Assembly (NCBI GenBank): GCA_913058555.1
Contig: CAJXRJ010000375.1
Coordinates: 1-7,396, forward strand
Source: an uncultured bacterium
Lineage (GTDB): Bacteria; Planctomycetota; UBA1135; GCA-002686595
Direction of reading: 5' to 3'
DNA length: 7,396 nucleotides
The notes under the pieces are model-generated. The model had not been told where the DNA came from. It made no database searches and worked only from the letters and a program-made list of their open reading frames with translations. Below are positions 1 to 6,985 of this stretch, piece by piece. Position 1 is the first letter of the stretch. The number at the start of each line of letters is the position of its first letter. Made by a program: the position numbers and the translations under genes.

Positions 1-1
1 A

Positions 2-577
2 CAGGCTCCCCCCGCCCAGGGCGCAGACGAAGAGGAGGAGAAGGAGGACCCGATCAAGGCAGCCAGAACGCGCTATCGCATGGCTCGGAAGCCCCTGATC
101 GAACGCCTGCAGTTCCACCTCGAAGGGGAGGACCCCAAGTCCGAGAGCCTCGCCACCACGCGGGCCCACTTGGAACTCTGCACGCGCAGGCTGCGCGAAC
201 TCGATGAGATCGAGCAGCAGCGCGAGGAGAACCAGGACCAAGAGAATCAGGACAAGCAGGACGGCGACGGCGAGTCCAAGGACGACGAGTCGAACAAGGA
301 CCAGGAGCCGAAGGACGGCGAGCCCGAGAACGGCGAACCCGGCGACGAAGAGCCGGAGAGCGATCCGAAGGAAGAGGAGTCCGAGGCTCCGCCGGAGGAA
401 CAAGAGTCTCAGTCGCAGGAAGAGCAGCAGAGCGAAAATCCGATCGAGGAGAAGAACCTGACCGAGGAGGAGCTCGCGCGCTTCCTGGAGCAAGCGAAGC
501 AAGACCGGGAAGAGGGTGAGGAGCGGCGGCGCCAGCTCATCCAGAAGCGCAAGACGGAAACGCAAAGGGACTGGTGA
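2..577 (+). CDS. BatC-like TPR protein with acidic tail, 3' part only
   Basis: The reading frame is open from the window edge, so the true start lies upstream; 191 residues are visible. Seen: the first ~55 residues are helical and resemble the end of a TPR segment (the stretch around RAHLELCTRRLRELDE looks like the 'NLEL..RRL' helix that closes TPR units in Bat proteins). Next comes ~75 residues of Glu/Asp/Gln/Lys/Asn-rich low complexity, then a helix starting LTEEELARFLEQ and a basic end finishing in QRDW. Known of the family: BatC proteins, and BatB-TPR fusions, commonly have a TPR, a charged Q/D/E-rich linker and a short final helix ending in (K/R)DW. The gene overlaps the next gene at TGATG, a sign of translational coupling. 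The missing N-terminus could hold only TPRs (BatC) or a VWA domain as well (BatB-type). Assignment to the Bat family is an inference strengthened by the batD/batE neighbours. Confidence 0.75.
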   Translation, partial: QAPPAQGADEEEEKEDPIKAARTRYRMARKPLIERLQFHLEGEDPKSESLATTRAHLELCTRRLRELDEIEQQREENQDQENQDKQDGDGESKDDESNKDQEPKDGEPENGEPGDEEPESDPKEEESEAPPEEQESQSQEEQQSENPIEEKNLTEEELARFLEQAKQDREEGEERRRQLIQKRKTETQRDW

Positions 578-2379
578 TGATGCATATGCAGAGAACCCGT
601 TGGGCGGCGATCCTGATGTGGATGCCGCTCCTTTGCGCCGCGTTCCTGGTGGGGGCGGCGCCCGCCGCAGCTGCCCAGGAGACGGTTGACGTGTCCCTGA
701 GCAGCGGCTACGTGAAGCTTGGCGAACGTCTTGGCATCGTGCTCCGCGTGAGCTCGTCGGGCCGGGCGCCTGGACGTGTGACCGGCGTCCAGATCAGTCC
801 GGTGGAGGGCCTCACCATGGGCCGGTTGAGTGAGCGGCCGAGCGAGTCCAGTCGATTCGAATCGGACTCGCGCGGCCGCATGGTCAGCTCCTTCACGCAC
901 ACGTACGTCGTGCCGATCACGCCTTCGGGCGTGGGGGACTACGTCATCCCGCCCCTTGAGATGGAGATCGGCGGCCGCAAGGTGACCGCGCCGCTCAAGC
1001 CGATGACCCTGCGCGTGTTGAAAGACATCGAAGGCAGCCGCGTCATCGCCCTCGACTTCAAGCCCCTTCCGAAGCGCGTCTATGAGGGCGAGCCCTACAC
1101 CGTGGACATGACCCTCGGTTGGGCGTCGAGCCTCAACGTCGGCGGTGTGATGCTCCAGGTGCCTTGGTGGGGCCGCCAGGATGGTGTCATCCAGCTCGAA
1201 CCCCAGCTGCGCGGCGATGAGCGCGAGTTCCCGATCGATCGCGGGGGCCAGGCCGAATTGCTCGTGCAGGACCTCGGCCGGCGGGACCGCGACGGGGACA
1301 AGTTCCAGCTCTATCGGCTCCAGCGTCGATTCGTGGCCACGCGCCCGGGGAAGGTCACGTTCTCACGCACGGTCATGGAGGTGACCCGGGGGAGCGGACG
1401 CGCGAGGCGGACCTTCTACCAGGTCGTGCCCGACTTCGAGATCGAAGTCGTTCCCGTGCCCGAGGCGGGCCGGCCGTTGGATTGGACCGGCGCCATTGGC
1501 GACATTCGCGTGGATCGGGATGTGCCGCGACGCGACATCGACGCAGGCGACACGATCTCCTTTGAGCTCAGCTACTCCGGCGCCGGCAACCTCGAGTTCT
1601 TCGATCCCCCGAACCTTGAGCGTGTGCCCGGTTTCGAGCGCTTCCGTGTGCTCGGCGTGACCGACGAGAAGGAGCCATTCCTGCGTGTGATTACCTACGA
1701 GCTCGTGCCCATGGGGGCGGACGTGTCCGAGGTTCCTTCCGTGCCGCTCTCCGTCTTCAACGTCGAGACGGAGACCTACGGGACGGTGGCCACCGAGCCC
1801 GTGAAGATCCGCGTCACCGCCTCGGAGTCGGGGGACGACCCCTTTGAAGGAATGGAGGACCCCGGGCCCGAAGAGGTCGAGGTCCTCGCGCCCCTCGACA
1901 TCGTGTCTCGCCCGGTTTCGGGCGCCGCCTCCGGTGCCGGCACGGGCCTCTTCTCCCGTGGCCCGGGGCCCTGGGCTGGGCTTCTCTGCCTGATGGGGGC
2001 CGGTGTGGGCTGGGTTGTCTTGCGCCGGGCGGTGCGGCGCCACGGGGATCCCGATAGCGCGGCGGCGCGGCGCAAGCGAGGGGCTCTCGGCGCCCTACGC
2101 CGCGAGCTTTCGAAAGCCTCCAGCGAGTCCTCGAGGGCCGCGGCCCTCGAGGGATTCTTGGCAGCTCGCACGGGTCAGGCCCCCGAGGCTTGGATCGGCC
2201 GCTCCAGCCTCGCAGGGACCCGCGCGAACGCGGCGGCCCTCGACGGTGAACTGGCGAAGCTGCGGGACGGCCTTGATCGTCCCGTCTTTGGCCGCTCCGA
2301 CGTGCGCGGCGCGGAATCGACAGCCAGCGCGGACGCCATTCTCGAGTTTGCGAAACGCGCCGTGCAAGAGGGACTCTGA
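577..2379 (+). CDS. batD: BatD-like oxygen tolerance membrane protein
   Basis: A 600-residue protein with an N-terminal signal peptide (basic MQRTRW, then a hydrophobic stretch ending ...AAPAAAAQE). A long extracytoplasmic beta-rich region follows, and one transmembrane helix lies near residues 465-487 (PWAGLLCLMGAGVGWVVLRR). The last ~110 residues are cytoplasmic, helical and Arg/Ala-rich. The region just after the signal peptide carries the repeating BatD pattern: a VDVSLSSGYVKLGE opening, an FTHTYVVPITPSGVGDYVIP 'P.G.Y.IP' strand, then a group around GGRKVTAPLKPMTLRV. A second similar beta unit starts around the 'DVPRRDIDAGDTISFELSYSG' region. ATG 577 overlaps the upstream stop (TGATG) and has AGGGA six bases upstream; GTG 574 and ATGs 580 and 586 are alternatives. 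Known: BatD works with the VWA/TPR Bat proteins and a MoxR ATPase at the membrane; the molecular role is poorly defined, and the 'aerotolerance' name comes from one Bacteroides phenotype. Confidence 0.85.
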   Translation: MMHMQRTRWAAILMWMPLLCAAFLVGAAPAAAAQETVDVSLSSGYVKLGERLGIVLRVSSSGRAPGRVTGVQISPVEGLTMGRLSERPSESSRFESDSRGRMVSSFTHTYVVPITPSGVGDYVIPPLEMEIGGRKVTAPLKPMTLRVLKDIEGSRVIALDFKPLPKRVYEGEPYTVDMTLGWASSLNVGGVMLQVPWWGRQDGVIQLEPQLRGDEREFPIDRGGQAELLVQDLGRRDRDGDKFQLYRLQRRFVATRPGKVTFSRTVMEVTRGSGRARRTFYQVVPDFEIEVVPVPEAGRPLDWTGAIGDIRVDRDVPRRDIDAGDTISFELSYSGAGNLEFFDPPNLERVPGFERFRVLGVTDEKEPFLRVITYELVPMGADVSEVPSVPLSVFNVETETYGTVATEPVKIRVTASESGDDPFEGMEDPGPEEVEVLAPLDIVSRPVSGAASGAGTGLFSRGPGPWAGLLCLMGAGVGWVVLRRAVRRHGDPDSAAARRKRGALGALRRELSKASSESSRAAALEGFLAARTGQAPEAWIGRSSLAGTRANAAALDGELAKLRDGLDRPVFGRSDVRGAESTASADAILEFAKRAVQEGL

Positions 2380-3221
2380 TGGAGACCATGACACAGACCA
2401 GCGGACCCATGGGCGTCGACGCTTTCCGTCGGGCGCGCCGGACCGTCACCACCGTCGCCGTCTTGGCGGCGATGGTCTTGCTTGGACCCAGCGCCGCCGC
2501 GCACCCCGTGCAGGGGAATCGCAAGGCTGCGCCGGCGGAGGAGGGTGCCGACTCAGGGGCGGTCCTCTTTCGGGCGGGTGAAACCAAGGGCGCGATGGAG
2601 CTTTGGACCGCCGCGCTCGAGTCCGGTGAAGGGTCGAACGCTGAGCGGGCGCGCCTCGCCTACAACCTGGGCGTCGCCGCCCAGGCGAGCGAGGATCCCC
2701 TGGCGGCGGCGAGCTGGTACGAATCGGCCCTGCGGCTGCAGCCACGCATGACGCAGGCCCACCACAACCGCGAGCTGGCGAGGGCCGATGCCGGTCTCGG
2801 GCCGGCCCACGGCGACGGGATGACCGCCGCTGGCGCGAGCTTTGCGTCGCGCTTCACACGGGCTGAGGTGGAGTGGTTGGCCGTGGGGGGCGCACTGCTC
2901 TTTGCGCTTGCCTGTCTCCTGGAGGCGCTCCGGGGACGGACGTTCCGCAAGGCCATTTGGATGAGCCTGATCCTGCAGCCGTTCTTCTTCGGACCCCTCG
3001 TTTGGCACCTGGCCAACGGCGCCGAATCGATGCACATGGTCATCGAGCCCGGGACCACGGCGCTCTATCCCATGCCAGATTTTGGCGGCGGGAAAGTGGG
3101 CACGCTCGACCCCGGGGACAAGGTCGCGGTGATCGATGAGCTGCCCGGGTGGTCCAAGGTGGACGTCGATGGCGAGGGGCGCTGGGTCCAGAGCGAGAAG
3201 CTCAAGCGTCTGGATTGGTAG
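2379..3221 (+). CDS. batE: BatE-like TPR protein with two TM helices and C-terminal SH3-like domain
   Basis: 280 residues. Order seen: an N-terminal signal or anchor (RRTVTTVAVLAAMVLLGPSAAAHP, about 21-43); a TPR-like helical region (about 58-138, with AYNLGVAAQ and AASWYESALRLQP typical of TPR helices A and B); two hydrophobic helices (about 166-185 and 193-213); and a bacterial SH3-type module (about 220-276, with the pattern TALYPMPDFGGGKVGTLDPGD...WSKV...GRWVQSEKL). This TPR-TM-TM-SH3b layout is that of BatE proteins. ATG 2379 overlaps the batD stop (TGATG) and sits five bases after an AAGAGGGA Shine-Dalgarno, so it is probably coupled to batD; ATG 2388 is a weaker alternative. Inference: the SH3 module lies in the periplasm or at the envelope and may bind peptide or peptidoglycan. 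No other Bat component is seen downstream, so this looks like the end of the Bat operon. Confidence 0.8.
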   Translation: METMTQTSGPMGVDAFRRARRTVTTVAVLAAMVLLGPSAAAHPVQGNRKAAPAEEGADSGAVLFRAGETKGAMELWTAALESGEGSNAERARLAYNLGVAAQASEDPLAAASWYESALRLQPRMTQAHHNRELARADAGLGPAHGDGMTAAGASFASRFTRAEVEWLAVGGALLFALACLLEALRGRTFRKAIWMSLILQPFFFGPLVWHLANGAESMHMVIEPGTTALYPMPDFGGGKVGTLDPGDKVAVIDELPGWSKVDVDGEGRWVQSEKLKRLDW

Positions 3222-3246
3222 GGACCGCTCGGCAATCGTGTCACCC

Positions 3247-3252
3247 TACAAT
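3247..3252 (+). promoter_or_regulatory. Candidate -10 box of a leaderless promoter
   Basis: TACAAT differs at one position from the sigma-70 consensus and ends six bases before ATG 3259. That is the spacing seen for leaderless transcripts, in which transcription starts at or near the start codon. The ATG has no usable Shine-Dalgarno (the only purine run, AGGG, abuts it). No convincing -35 box is visible 16-18 bases upstream. The gap after batE is 37 bases, so read-through from the Bat operon is also possible. Confidence 0.35.
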
Positions 3253-3258
3253 CCAGGG

Positions 3259-4941
3259 ATGCCACGTACCCATCTCGCCCGATGCTCCACCCGGATCGCC
3301 CCGGTGACGGCCGGGGTCGCCTCGGCCGCTTCCGCCTTGGCCCGATCCGTTTCGGCCCGCTCCCTCTCGGCGCTGGCTCTCTGGGTGGGGGCGGTCGGCC
3401 TGACCTCCTGCGGGCCGGATCCCGATTCCCTTCGGGCCGTGGCCGACGGGAAGTCGGTGGTCACCGGGGAGGGGGTGCTGCTCATCGTTGTGGATGGATT
3501 GCGATGGGACCACACGTCCCTGAGCGGCTACGACCGGAACACGACCCCATTCCTCCTGCGCTTCGCCCAGAAGTCGATCGTCTTCGAGAACGCGTGGTCC
3601 CCGACGTCTTCGCAGCTAGGTGCGCACGTCGCCATTCTCTCCGGCTGCGACCCTTCGATCGCGCAGGCGCCGCCTGCCTTCGGGGCGAGTTCCGGCGCGC
3701 TTGAAAGTGCGGCAACGTCCGACAGCACTGCTTGGTTTTTGCCCGACGAACTCACGCTGATCAGCCAGCCGTTCCTTGGGGCCGGTTGGCACACCGCCGC
3801 CTTCGTCGATGACCCGATGATCGCCGAACTTCGTGGTTTCGACCGCGGCTTTCGCGAGTTCATCGAATTCGGCGGGGAACCGGGCAACACCGAAAGAGAG
3901 ATCGGTGTCTTCGGCGTGGGCAGGCGTTTTGTGAAGTGGTTGAACGACCAATCGATCAGCGACAATTGGTTCGCCTACGTCCACATGAACGATCTTGAGC
4001 GTGTGTGGGTGGAGGGCGAAGACACGCTCGCTTTCCCGGATATCGAACCCCGGACGAAACACTGGACACCGCGCCCCGAGCTCGACCGCGTGCCGCCCCT
4101 GGGCTACTCCGAGCCTTTGCTCCACACGCTACCCCCGTCACGGGCTGGAACGGGCGAGCCCCTGTCCCTGGCACAGTACGAGCTGCGGTACGACCGAGGC
4201 ATTCGTGCGATCGACCTGAGCCTCGAGCGGTTGCTCGGGTACGCGGGGGAGTACAAGCGCGACGAGCTCATGACCGTCGTGATCGTCGGCAGCTTTGGGA
4301 CCGGGCTCGGCGAGAACGGGATGTACCTGCGCGCGGGCCTTGCGACGGATGAGGATCTCCACGTGCCCCTCATCATCAAGCCATCCAAGCGGCTGGCGGA
4401 GTCCCTCGGACTAACGTCTCCGGATGGTTCCACGGGAAGTGGTGTCGGCTTCGGTCGCACGGCATCGATGGCCAGCTCCATCGACCTGATGCCCACCTTG
4501 GTGGAGCTCCTGGGGCTCCGAGGCCCCGGGGGCCTACACGGGGTCTCCCAGGTGCCGGTTCTCAAGGATCGTCGCAAAGAGGTGCGGTCCCGCGTCTTCG
4601 CGACATCCACGGTCATCCCGGGGGATGCCATCATCGACCGTAAGGGGCTCTTTGCGCGCTACTCCTCCGGTGCGGGCCCGGGGATCGGCCTGTCCCTTGG
4701 CCCAGGGGCCGTGGAAGGGGGCCCAAACACCGGGTATTGGGAGTATTGGGTCCCCAGGGGGAGGGACCTGGACGCGAAGCCGGGCGTCGCCGGGAAGAGG
4801 GCGGTACTCGATCGCTGGAAAACCCTCGTCCTTGCAGAGCGGACAGCTATTCACTTTGGTGGCGGATCTGCCGATACGACCAACGCGGAGAAGATTGTTG
4901 GCCTCCAGGTGCCCCCTGGCGGTCCCCGCAAAGACCATTGA
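3259..4941 (+). CDS. Sulfatase-superfamily lipoprotein, probably catalytically inactive
   Basis: 560 residues from ATG 3259; an in-frame start at 3136 lies inside batE and is unlikely. The N-terminus has basic residues, then a hydrophobic segment ending L48-T49-S50-C51, a good lipobox, so the mature protein should be a lipoprotein. The sulfatase/alkaline phosphatase fold shows as GVLLIVVDGLRWDHTSLSGY (72-91, with D79 and D84 at the first metal positions), ENAWSPTSSQLGAHVAILSG (110-129), the helix before the second metal site (YELRYDRGIRAIDLSLERLL), VVIVGSFGTGLGENG (340-354), HVPLIIKP (368-375) and SIDLMPTLVELLGL (407-420). Odd: the nucleophile motif (C/S/T-x-P-S-R/H) reads Q119-L-G-A-H, and the canonical SDHGExLGEHG reads G344-S-F-G-T-G-L-G-E-N-G, which loses the Asp, His, Glu and second His. 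A pseudoenzyme or binding protein is inferred. A divergent active enzyme using other residues is possible but less likely. Confidence 0.8.
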   Translation: MPRTHLARCSTRIAPVTAGVASAASALARSVSARSLSALALWVGAVGLTSCGPDPDSLRAVADGKSVVTGEGVLLIVVDGLRWDHTSLSGYDRNTTPFLLRFAQKSIVFENAWSPTSSQLGAHVAILSGCDPSIAQAPPAFGASSGALESAATSDSTAWFLPDELTLISQPFLGAGWHTAAFVDDPMIAELRGFDRGFREFIEFGGEPGNTEREIGVFGVGRRFVKWLNDQSISDNWFAYVHMNDLERVWVEGEDTLAFPDIEPRTKHWTPRPELDRVPPLGYSEPLLHTLPPSRAGTGEPLSLAQYELRYDRGIRAIDLSLERLLGYAGEYKRDELMTVVIVGSFGTGLGENGMYLRAGLATDEDLHVPLIIKPSKRLAESLGLTSPDGSTGSGVGFGRTASMASSIDLMPTLVELLGLRGPGGLHGVSQVPVLKDRRKEVRSRVFATSTVIPGDAIIDRKGLFARYSSGAGPGIGLSLGPGAVEGGPNTGYWEYWVPRGRDLDAKPGVAGKRAVLDRWKTLVLAERTAIHFGGGSADTTNAEKIVGLQVPPGGPRKDH

Positions 4942-5777
4942 GCACTGTCCCCTCCAGCACAGCATCGACCGATACGCCCGCTTCGGAGGGATCCGCGCCA
5001 GGATCCTCGCCCGGGGACGTGCAGACGCCCACGCCCACGGCGGCGGCCCACGATCCCATTGGGATCATCGGCCCCGAATGGGCCCTGGAGCGCTCGTCAC
5101 GGGGGGCTGCGCTCTGGCGCCATGCGGGGGCGATGACCGCCTCGGCAGGGGAGGCGGTGGAAGTTTTTGCCCTCGACCTGATGGGGCGCGGCCATCGGCT
5201 CAGCCACCGTGACCAGTGGAATGTCCCGGCCTCCGGGGCACGATTCCGCGTTCGGCGGGTCCTCACAGGGGGCCGTGCGTTTGCCTTCAGCGATATCGAC
5301 CGAGCACGGCTTGAGGGCCTTGTCCTCGACTGGGTTCGTGAGCACAAGCCGCGGCTTGTCCACGTTTTGGAGCTCGAGCCTTTTGGTCCTGGATTGCTCC
5401 TCGCCCTGCAAGCGGCCGACGTACCGGTCATTTTGACCATGCAGCGCCTCGATGGACTGCGGGCGGCCCTCGCACCCCAAGGGGGACGCGTCGCCGCGCC
5501 GGACACCGAGTCAGGAAGCACCGAGCAGAGCTCCGGACCGCAAGCCTCCACCGCATCGGAAAGCGAGAAGCCCGCAAGCGCCGTGGACCCGGTCTATGCC
5601 GAAGCGCTTCGGTCCGTGCGACGCATCGTGGTGCGCTCGGCAGCGGACGCGGCGACCGCCCAGGCATCGGGGGCCCCACGGGAGAAGATCCGCGTGATGG
5701 CGGGCGGCCGAGACGGGGAAGTGGCGGTTCTGCGGGCGTATGCGAGCCTCTATCGGCTCCTCGCCGCTCCGGCCTGA
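4938..5777 (+). CDS. Short GT4-type glycosyltransferase-like protein without donor domain
   Basis: 279 residues if started at TTG 4938, which overlaps the upstream stop as TTGA and suggests coupling. No strong Shine-Dalgarno is visible; GTG 5019 is an alternative, and starts further upstream lie deep inside the sulfatase-like gene. The first ~38 residues are a Ser/Thr/Pro/Ala-rich tail. Residues ~39-180 look like the N-terminal Rossmann domain of family GT4: IGIIGPEWALERSSRGAALW, then RLVHVLELEPFGPGLLLALQAADVPVILTMQRLDGL, matching 'D-vvHvh.le..gpgll.al...giPvvlT.HD'. A low-complexity insert (~185-215) follows. RIVVRSAADAATAQASGAPREKIRVMAGG resembles the linker 'r.vvvpS......GvpeekI.vipnG'. 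Then, instead of ~150 residues of donor-binding domain, the protein goes straight to LRAYASLYRLLAA, which resembles the last helix of GT4 enzymes. Activity is doubtful; it could be a partner subunit. The fold call is from sequence pattern only. Confidence 0.6.
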   Translation: MSTVPSSTASTDTPASEGSAPGSSPGDVQTPTPTAAAHDPIGIIGPEWALERSSRGAALWRHAGAMTASAGEAVEVFALDLMGRGHRLSHRDQWNVPASGARFRVRRVLTGGRAFAFSDIDRARLEGLVLDWVREHKPRLVHVLELEPFGPGLLLALQAADVPVILTMQRLDGLRAALAPQGGRVAAPDTESGSTEQSSGPQASTASESEKPASAVDPVYAEALRSVRRIVVRSAADAATAQASGAPREKIRVMAGGRDGEVAVLRAYASLYRLLAAPA

Positions 5778-5821
5778 CGAAGTCCCTGCCTGATCGAAGT
5801 CCCGGCCTGATCCGAAGTTTT
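5772..5821 (+). repeat. Three imperfect 16-17 bp tandem repeats
   Basis: The units are GCCTGACGAAGTCCCT (5772-5787), GCCTGATCGAAGTCCCG (5788-5804) and GCCTGATCCGAAGTTTT (5805-5821). The common core is GCCTGA-(T)(C)CGAAGT. The first unit contains the stop codon of the GT-like gene (TGA 5775-5777) and the others repeat the TGA, so the array begins at the end of the reading frame and fills the gap before the convergent histidine phosphatase gene. Confidence 0.8.
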
Positions 5822-5825
5822 CGAC

Positions 5826-5849
5826 GGGCAGCGGCAGCCCGCTGCGCCC
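5826..5849. other. GC-rich hairpin between convergent genes
   Basis: GGGCAGCGG (5826-5834) can pair with CCGCTGCGCCC (5839-5849) across a CAGC loop, with a two-base bulge. It lies between the stops of the GT-like gene and the histidine phosphatase gene, where a bidirectional terminator would be useful. No T-tract follows on either strand (the TTTT at 5818-5821 is on the wrong side), so it is not a classic intrinsic terminator. Confidence 0.3.
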
Positions 5850-5851
5850 GC

Positions 5852-6673
5852 TCAGCGAACGATCACGTCCTTGGGCGGACCGTCCACAGGCTCGGTGGCG
5901 TGCTTCGCTCCGGGAGGGAATATGTTGGTACGCAGAAGGGTCCACGCGCCCGGCGAAGCCTGCAGCAAGATCCCGTGGGCGGGTTCGAGCCGCATGGAGT
6001 GGCTTCGGCCCGGAGGAATCCCCATGGCGGCCGCGGTGAGAGCGCGGATCACCTGGCGGTGGGCAGCGATCACGACGCATCCTGTGGGTCCGGTCCCTGC
6101 CGCTTGGAAGCCGTTCAGGGCGTCTGAGAGGGCGGCCCAAGCCCGTGCCACCACCTCCGCTTCGGACTCTCCGCCGTGGCCCTTCCAGTGGAGGGGGTCC
6201 TGCCAGTAGGCCTCTCGATCGGCGCGCCATCGGGCCTGGTATTCCGTCCGCTCGATGCCCTGCCAATCGCCGCGATGCAGCTCCTTCAACCGCGGGTCCA
6301 GTCGGAGGGGGAGCCCCGTTCGCTCCGCCAGTTGCTCGCCCAGCGTGCGGGCGCGGATGAGGGGCGACGCCACGATGCGGTTCGGACGTGCCTGATTTGC
6401 GAGGGCCTCCGAGGCCAGGGCCGTTTGCCCCAGGCCCTCCTCGGACAGGGGGACGTCCTCGTCCCCATAGGCCGTGGTGGGGGCGGTCACGCGCCCATGG
6501 CGGACGAGCCAGAGGAGCGTGTCGGTCCCGGGGGATTCGAGGGGCTCGCGGTTGGGCTCCCCGGCGAATTCGGAGGGCGGCGGCGGAGGGGAAAGCAGCA
6601 TGGGGGTTTGCGCTGGCAGGGCGTCGGGCCATGATACCGCCCAGCAGGCGGGATCCCGCCTGCGCTGACTCAT
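5852..6673 (-). CDS. Histidine phosphatase family protein (phosphoglycerate mutase-like)
   Basis: 273 residues from ATG 6673, preferred over GTG 6679 because GAAGGG lies at good spacing upstream on this strand. ATG 6601 would trim a Pro-rich leader. Motifs: LWLVRHGR (R58-H59-G60, catalytic phosphohistidine H59), a DVPLSEEG turn as in 'd.pLt..G', VASPLIRARTLGEQLAE (R108, phosphate binding), LKELHRGDWQGIE (E131, proton donor position), and VVIAAHRQVIRAL (H205, second catalytic His). The order and spacing fit branch-1 histidine phosphatases such as cobC/alpha-ribazole phosphatase or GpmB-like enzymes. Odd: the usual SHGG around the second His is AHRQ, and ~50 residues precede the core, Pro-rich around 29-33 (no clear signal peptide). 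The substrate cannot be told. It converges on the GT-like gene and diverges from the ferredoxin gene, so it is a single-gene unit here. Confidence 0.88.
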   Translation of the reverse strand: MSQRRRDPACWAVSWPDALPAQTPMLLSPPPPPSEFAGEPNREPLESPGTDTLLWLVRHGRVTAPTTAYGDEDVPLSEEGLGQTALASEALANQARPNRIVASPLIRARTLGEQLAERTGLPLRLDPRLKELHRGDWQGIERTEYQARWRADREAYWQDPLHWKGHGGESEAEVVARAWAALSDALNGFQAAGTGPTGCVVIAAHRQVIRALTAAAMGIPPGRSHSMRLEPAHGILLQASPGAWTLLRTNIFPPGAKHATEPVDGPPKDVIVR

Positions 6674-6691
6674 CCCCACCCTTCACGCACA

Positions 6692-6720
6692 TTCATAGCG
6701 ATGCCCAAGCTGACTTTCAC
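6692..6720 (-). promoter_or_regulatory. Weak candidate promoter for the histidine phosphatase gene
   Basis: On the - strand, GTGAAA (6720-6715) and TATGAA (6697-6692) match the sigma-70 -35 and -10 boxes at four of six bases each, with a 17-base spacer. Initiation around 6685 would leave a short leader containing the GAAGGG ribosome binding site. The -35 lies inside the start of the divergent ferredoxin gene. The match quality is low. Confidence 0.25.
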
Positions 6721-6985
6721 CGCGACCGGTGAGACCTACGAGGTTCCCGACGGGACCCGCTTTCTTGATTTCTGCCAGGAGAACGACCTGCCCCACGACT
6801 TCGGGTGCACGGTCGGAAGCTGCGGTACTTGCGCGTGTGTGATCGTGGAGGGAGGCGAGGCGCTTGCGCCCCGGGATGATGAAGAGGCGGAGACGGTTGA
6901 GATGGCCACGGACGAAGAAGGTGCACGGCTGGGTTGCCAGCTGGTCATCAACTGCGACGTCACCATCCGGCCCGCAGAGGTCTAG
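6701..6985 (+). CDS. 2Fe-2S ferredoxin
   Basis: 94 residues, small and acidic as expected for this family. The cluster ligands are visible as C36-x4-C41-x2-C44 (FGCTVGSCGTCAC) and C79 (RLGCQL), giving the C-x4-C-x2-C...C layout of plant-type [2Fe-2S] ferredoxins with a 34-residue final gap. Additional cysteines at 25, 46 and 85 are not standard ligands. The N-terminus KLTFTATGETYEVPDGTRFLDFCQENDL is the usual beta-grasp opening. The role is cytoplasmic one-electron transfer; the partner reductase or oxidase is not in the window. No Shine-Dalgarno is obvious before ATG 6701 and only 27 bases separate it from the divergent histidine phosphatase start. The 3' coding end is the left arm of a long inverted repeat whose other arm lies after the stop. 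Confidence 0.9.
   Translation: MPKLTFTATGETYEVPDGTRFLDFCQENDLPHDFGCTVGSCGTCACVIVEGGEALAPRDDEEAETVEMATDEEGARLGCQLVINCDVTIRPAEV

Noticed and set aside
1814..2587. 257-codon - strand frame opposite batD and batE
   Set aside because: Arg/Pro-rich antisense shadow with no ribosome binding site or family resemblance; the + strand genes have clear domains.
3136..3258. Upstream start for the sulfatase-like gene
   Set aside because: It lies inside batE, encodes an Arg/Ser-rich stretch before the signal peptide, and ATG 3259 gives a proper lipoprotein signal sequence.
4737..4937. Upstream start for the GT-like gene
   Set aside because: It lies within the sulfatase-like gene and its translation is shadow-like; TTG 4938 overlaps the stop in the usual coupled manner.
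5772..5821. CRISPR array
   Set aside because: The repeats are too short, contiguous without spacers and degenerate.
5511..6692. 393-codon open frame on the - strand across the GT-like end and histidine phosphatase gene
   Set aside because: It overlaps two better supported genes, is Arg/Pro/Gly-rich as expected of shadow frames in GC-rich DNA, and shows no recognisable motif.
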